Assembly: GCA_964598395.1 (NCBI GenBank) | Contig: CAZRBW010000021.1 | Span: forward strand, 1-43,755 | From: CAXBDP01 sp964598395 | Lineage (GTDB): Bacteria; Bacteroidota; Bacteroidia; Cytophagales; Cyclobacteriaceae | DNA length: 43,755 nt | Direction: 5' to 3' | Part shown: piece after piece, positions 43,647 through 43,755 of the stretch | How the letters are laid out: each line of letters begins with the position of its first letter | Numbering within the stretch: the first letter of the stretch is position 1 | Program-made: the position numbers and the translations under genes | The notes under the pieces: model-generated | Databases searched by the model: none | What the model saw: only the letters and a program-made list of their open reading frames with translations | Told to the model about the DNA's origin: nothing

Positions 43647-43755
43647 ATGAAGTTTTTTCAAATTTTAATGTTTGTTTGTATAGTTTCCTGCCAATCTAAG
43701 CAGGAAACTATTATTGTTCCGCAGCTACGTTTAAGTATTGATGAAGTAAAAATGC
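43647..43755 (+). CDS. Lipoprotein, start only (runs off the window)
   Basis: Thirty-six residues are visible: a signal (FQILMFVCIVSC) with a lipobox Cys at 15, then KQETIIVPQLRLSIDEVK. It is two bases after the Cys-rich gene. The broken copy at 43060 shares IVSxQ, Q-E-x-I-I-x-P and LSIDEVK, so the two are paralogs. Known neighbours of small secreted peptides in Bacteroidota are propeller lipoproteins, so this may be one. Confidence 0.75.
   Translation, partial: MKFFQILMFVCIVSCQSKQETIIVPQLRLSIDEVKM

Noticed and set aside
1..43755. CRISPR array, rRNA, insertion sequence or prophage genes
   Set aside because: No regularly spaced repeats, rRNA-like sequence, transposase or phage structural gene was seen in any frame.

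Overview
The window looks like chromosomal DNA of a Bacteroidota bacterium, most likely Cytophagales-like. The grounds are a type IX secretion (T9SS) C-terminal sorting domain on the subtilase, a FISUMP-domain protein, a PID-CTERM-like tail, CcoI/CcoS of cbb3 oxidase assembly, a Bacteroidota-type type III PKS cluster, low GC, little Shine-Dalgarno signal, and promoters fitting TTG-N17-23-TAnnTTTG. Four runs of exactly 100 N interrupt the sequence. Missing residues in Dxs and reading frames elsewhere indicate that these are placeholders of unknown true length.

Layout: 0.2-1.5 kb, phosphatidylserine decarboxylase and a cytochrome c'-like lipoprotein (minus). 1.7-5.4 kb, a mannoside operon (GH125 mannosidase, FucP/GluP-type transporter, ROK kinase). 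5.5-7.35 kb, a SirB-like/cytochrome c fusion overlapping hflX. 7.35-8.95 kb, a gene-poor stretch with a PID-CTERM remnant, tRNA-Arg(CCT), hairpins and a FISUMP gene. 8.9-16.3 kb, a metallo-beta-lactamase-fold hydrolase, a giant AsmA-like protein, a response regulator preceded by a dead histidine kinase end, and PhoH. 16.5-18.1 kb, an accessory islet with an AlbA_2/Schlafen-type protein and a two-gene cassette of a 56-residue zinc-ribbon protein plus an HNH endonuclease. 18.2-27 kb, housekeeping genes (queG-ruvB, a beta-propeller-like protein, apbE, a methyltransferase, scpA, dxs, a hydrolase). 27.1-28.1 kb, a winged-helix regulator and a voltage-gated-type K+ channel. 28.2-35.6 kb, a type III PKS / methyltransferase / UbiA / FAD oxidoreductase cluster split by a T9SS-secreted subtilase. 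35.7-42.5 kb, a zinc metalloprotease, a Spy-like protein, ccoI-ccoS and a PLP enzyme. 42.6-43.755 kb, higA with only the tail of its toxin, then a small Cys-rich secreted peptide flanked by two related lipoprotein starts, one of them broken, with a C10 homopolymer upstream.

The strongest signal not explained by genes is the 8-mer GCGGGAGG (or its complement). It occurs 30 times, about once per 1.5 kb, where base composition predicts fewer than one copy. It lies on both strands, in genes and between genes, and in all three codon frames, almost always followed by A or T. It shares six of eight bases with E. coli Chi (GCTGGTGG). A Chi-like recombination signal or a DNA-uptake-type word is the leading explanation.
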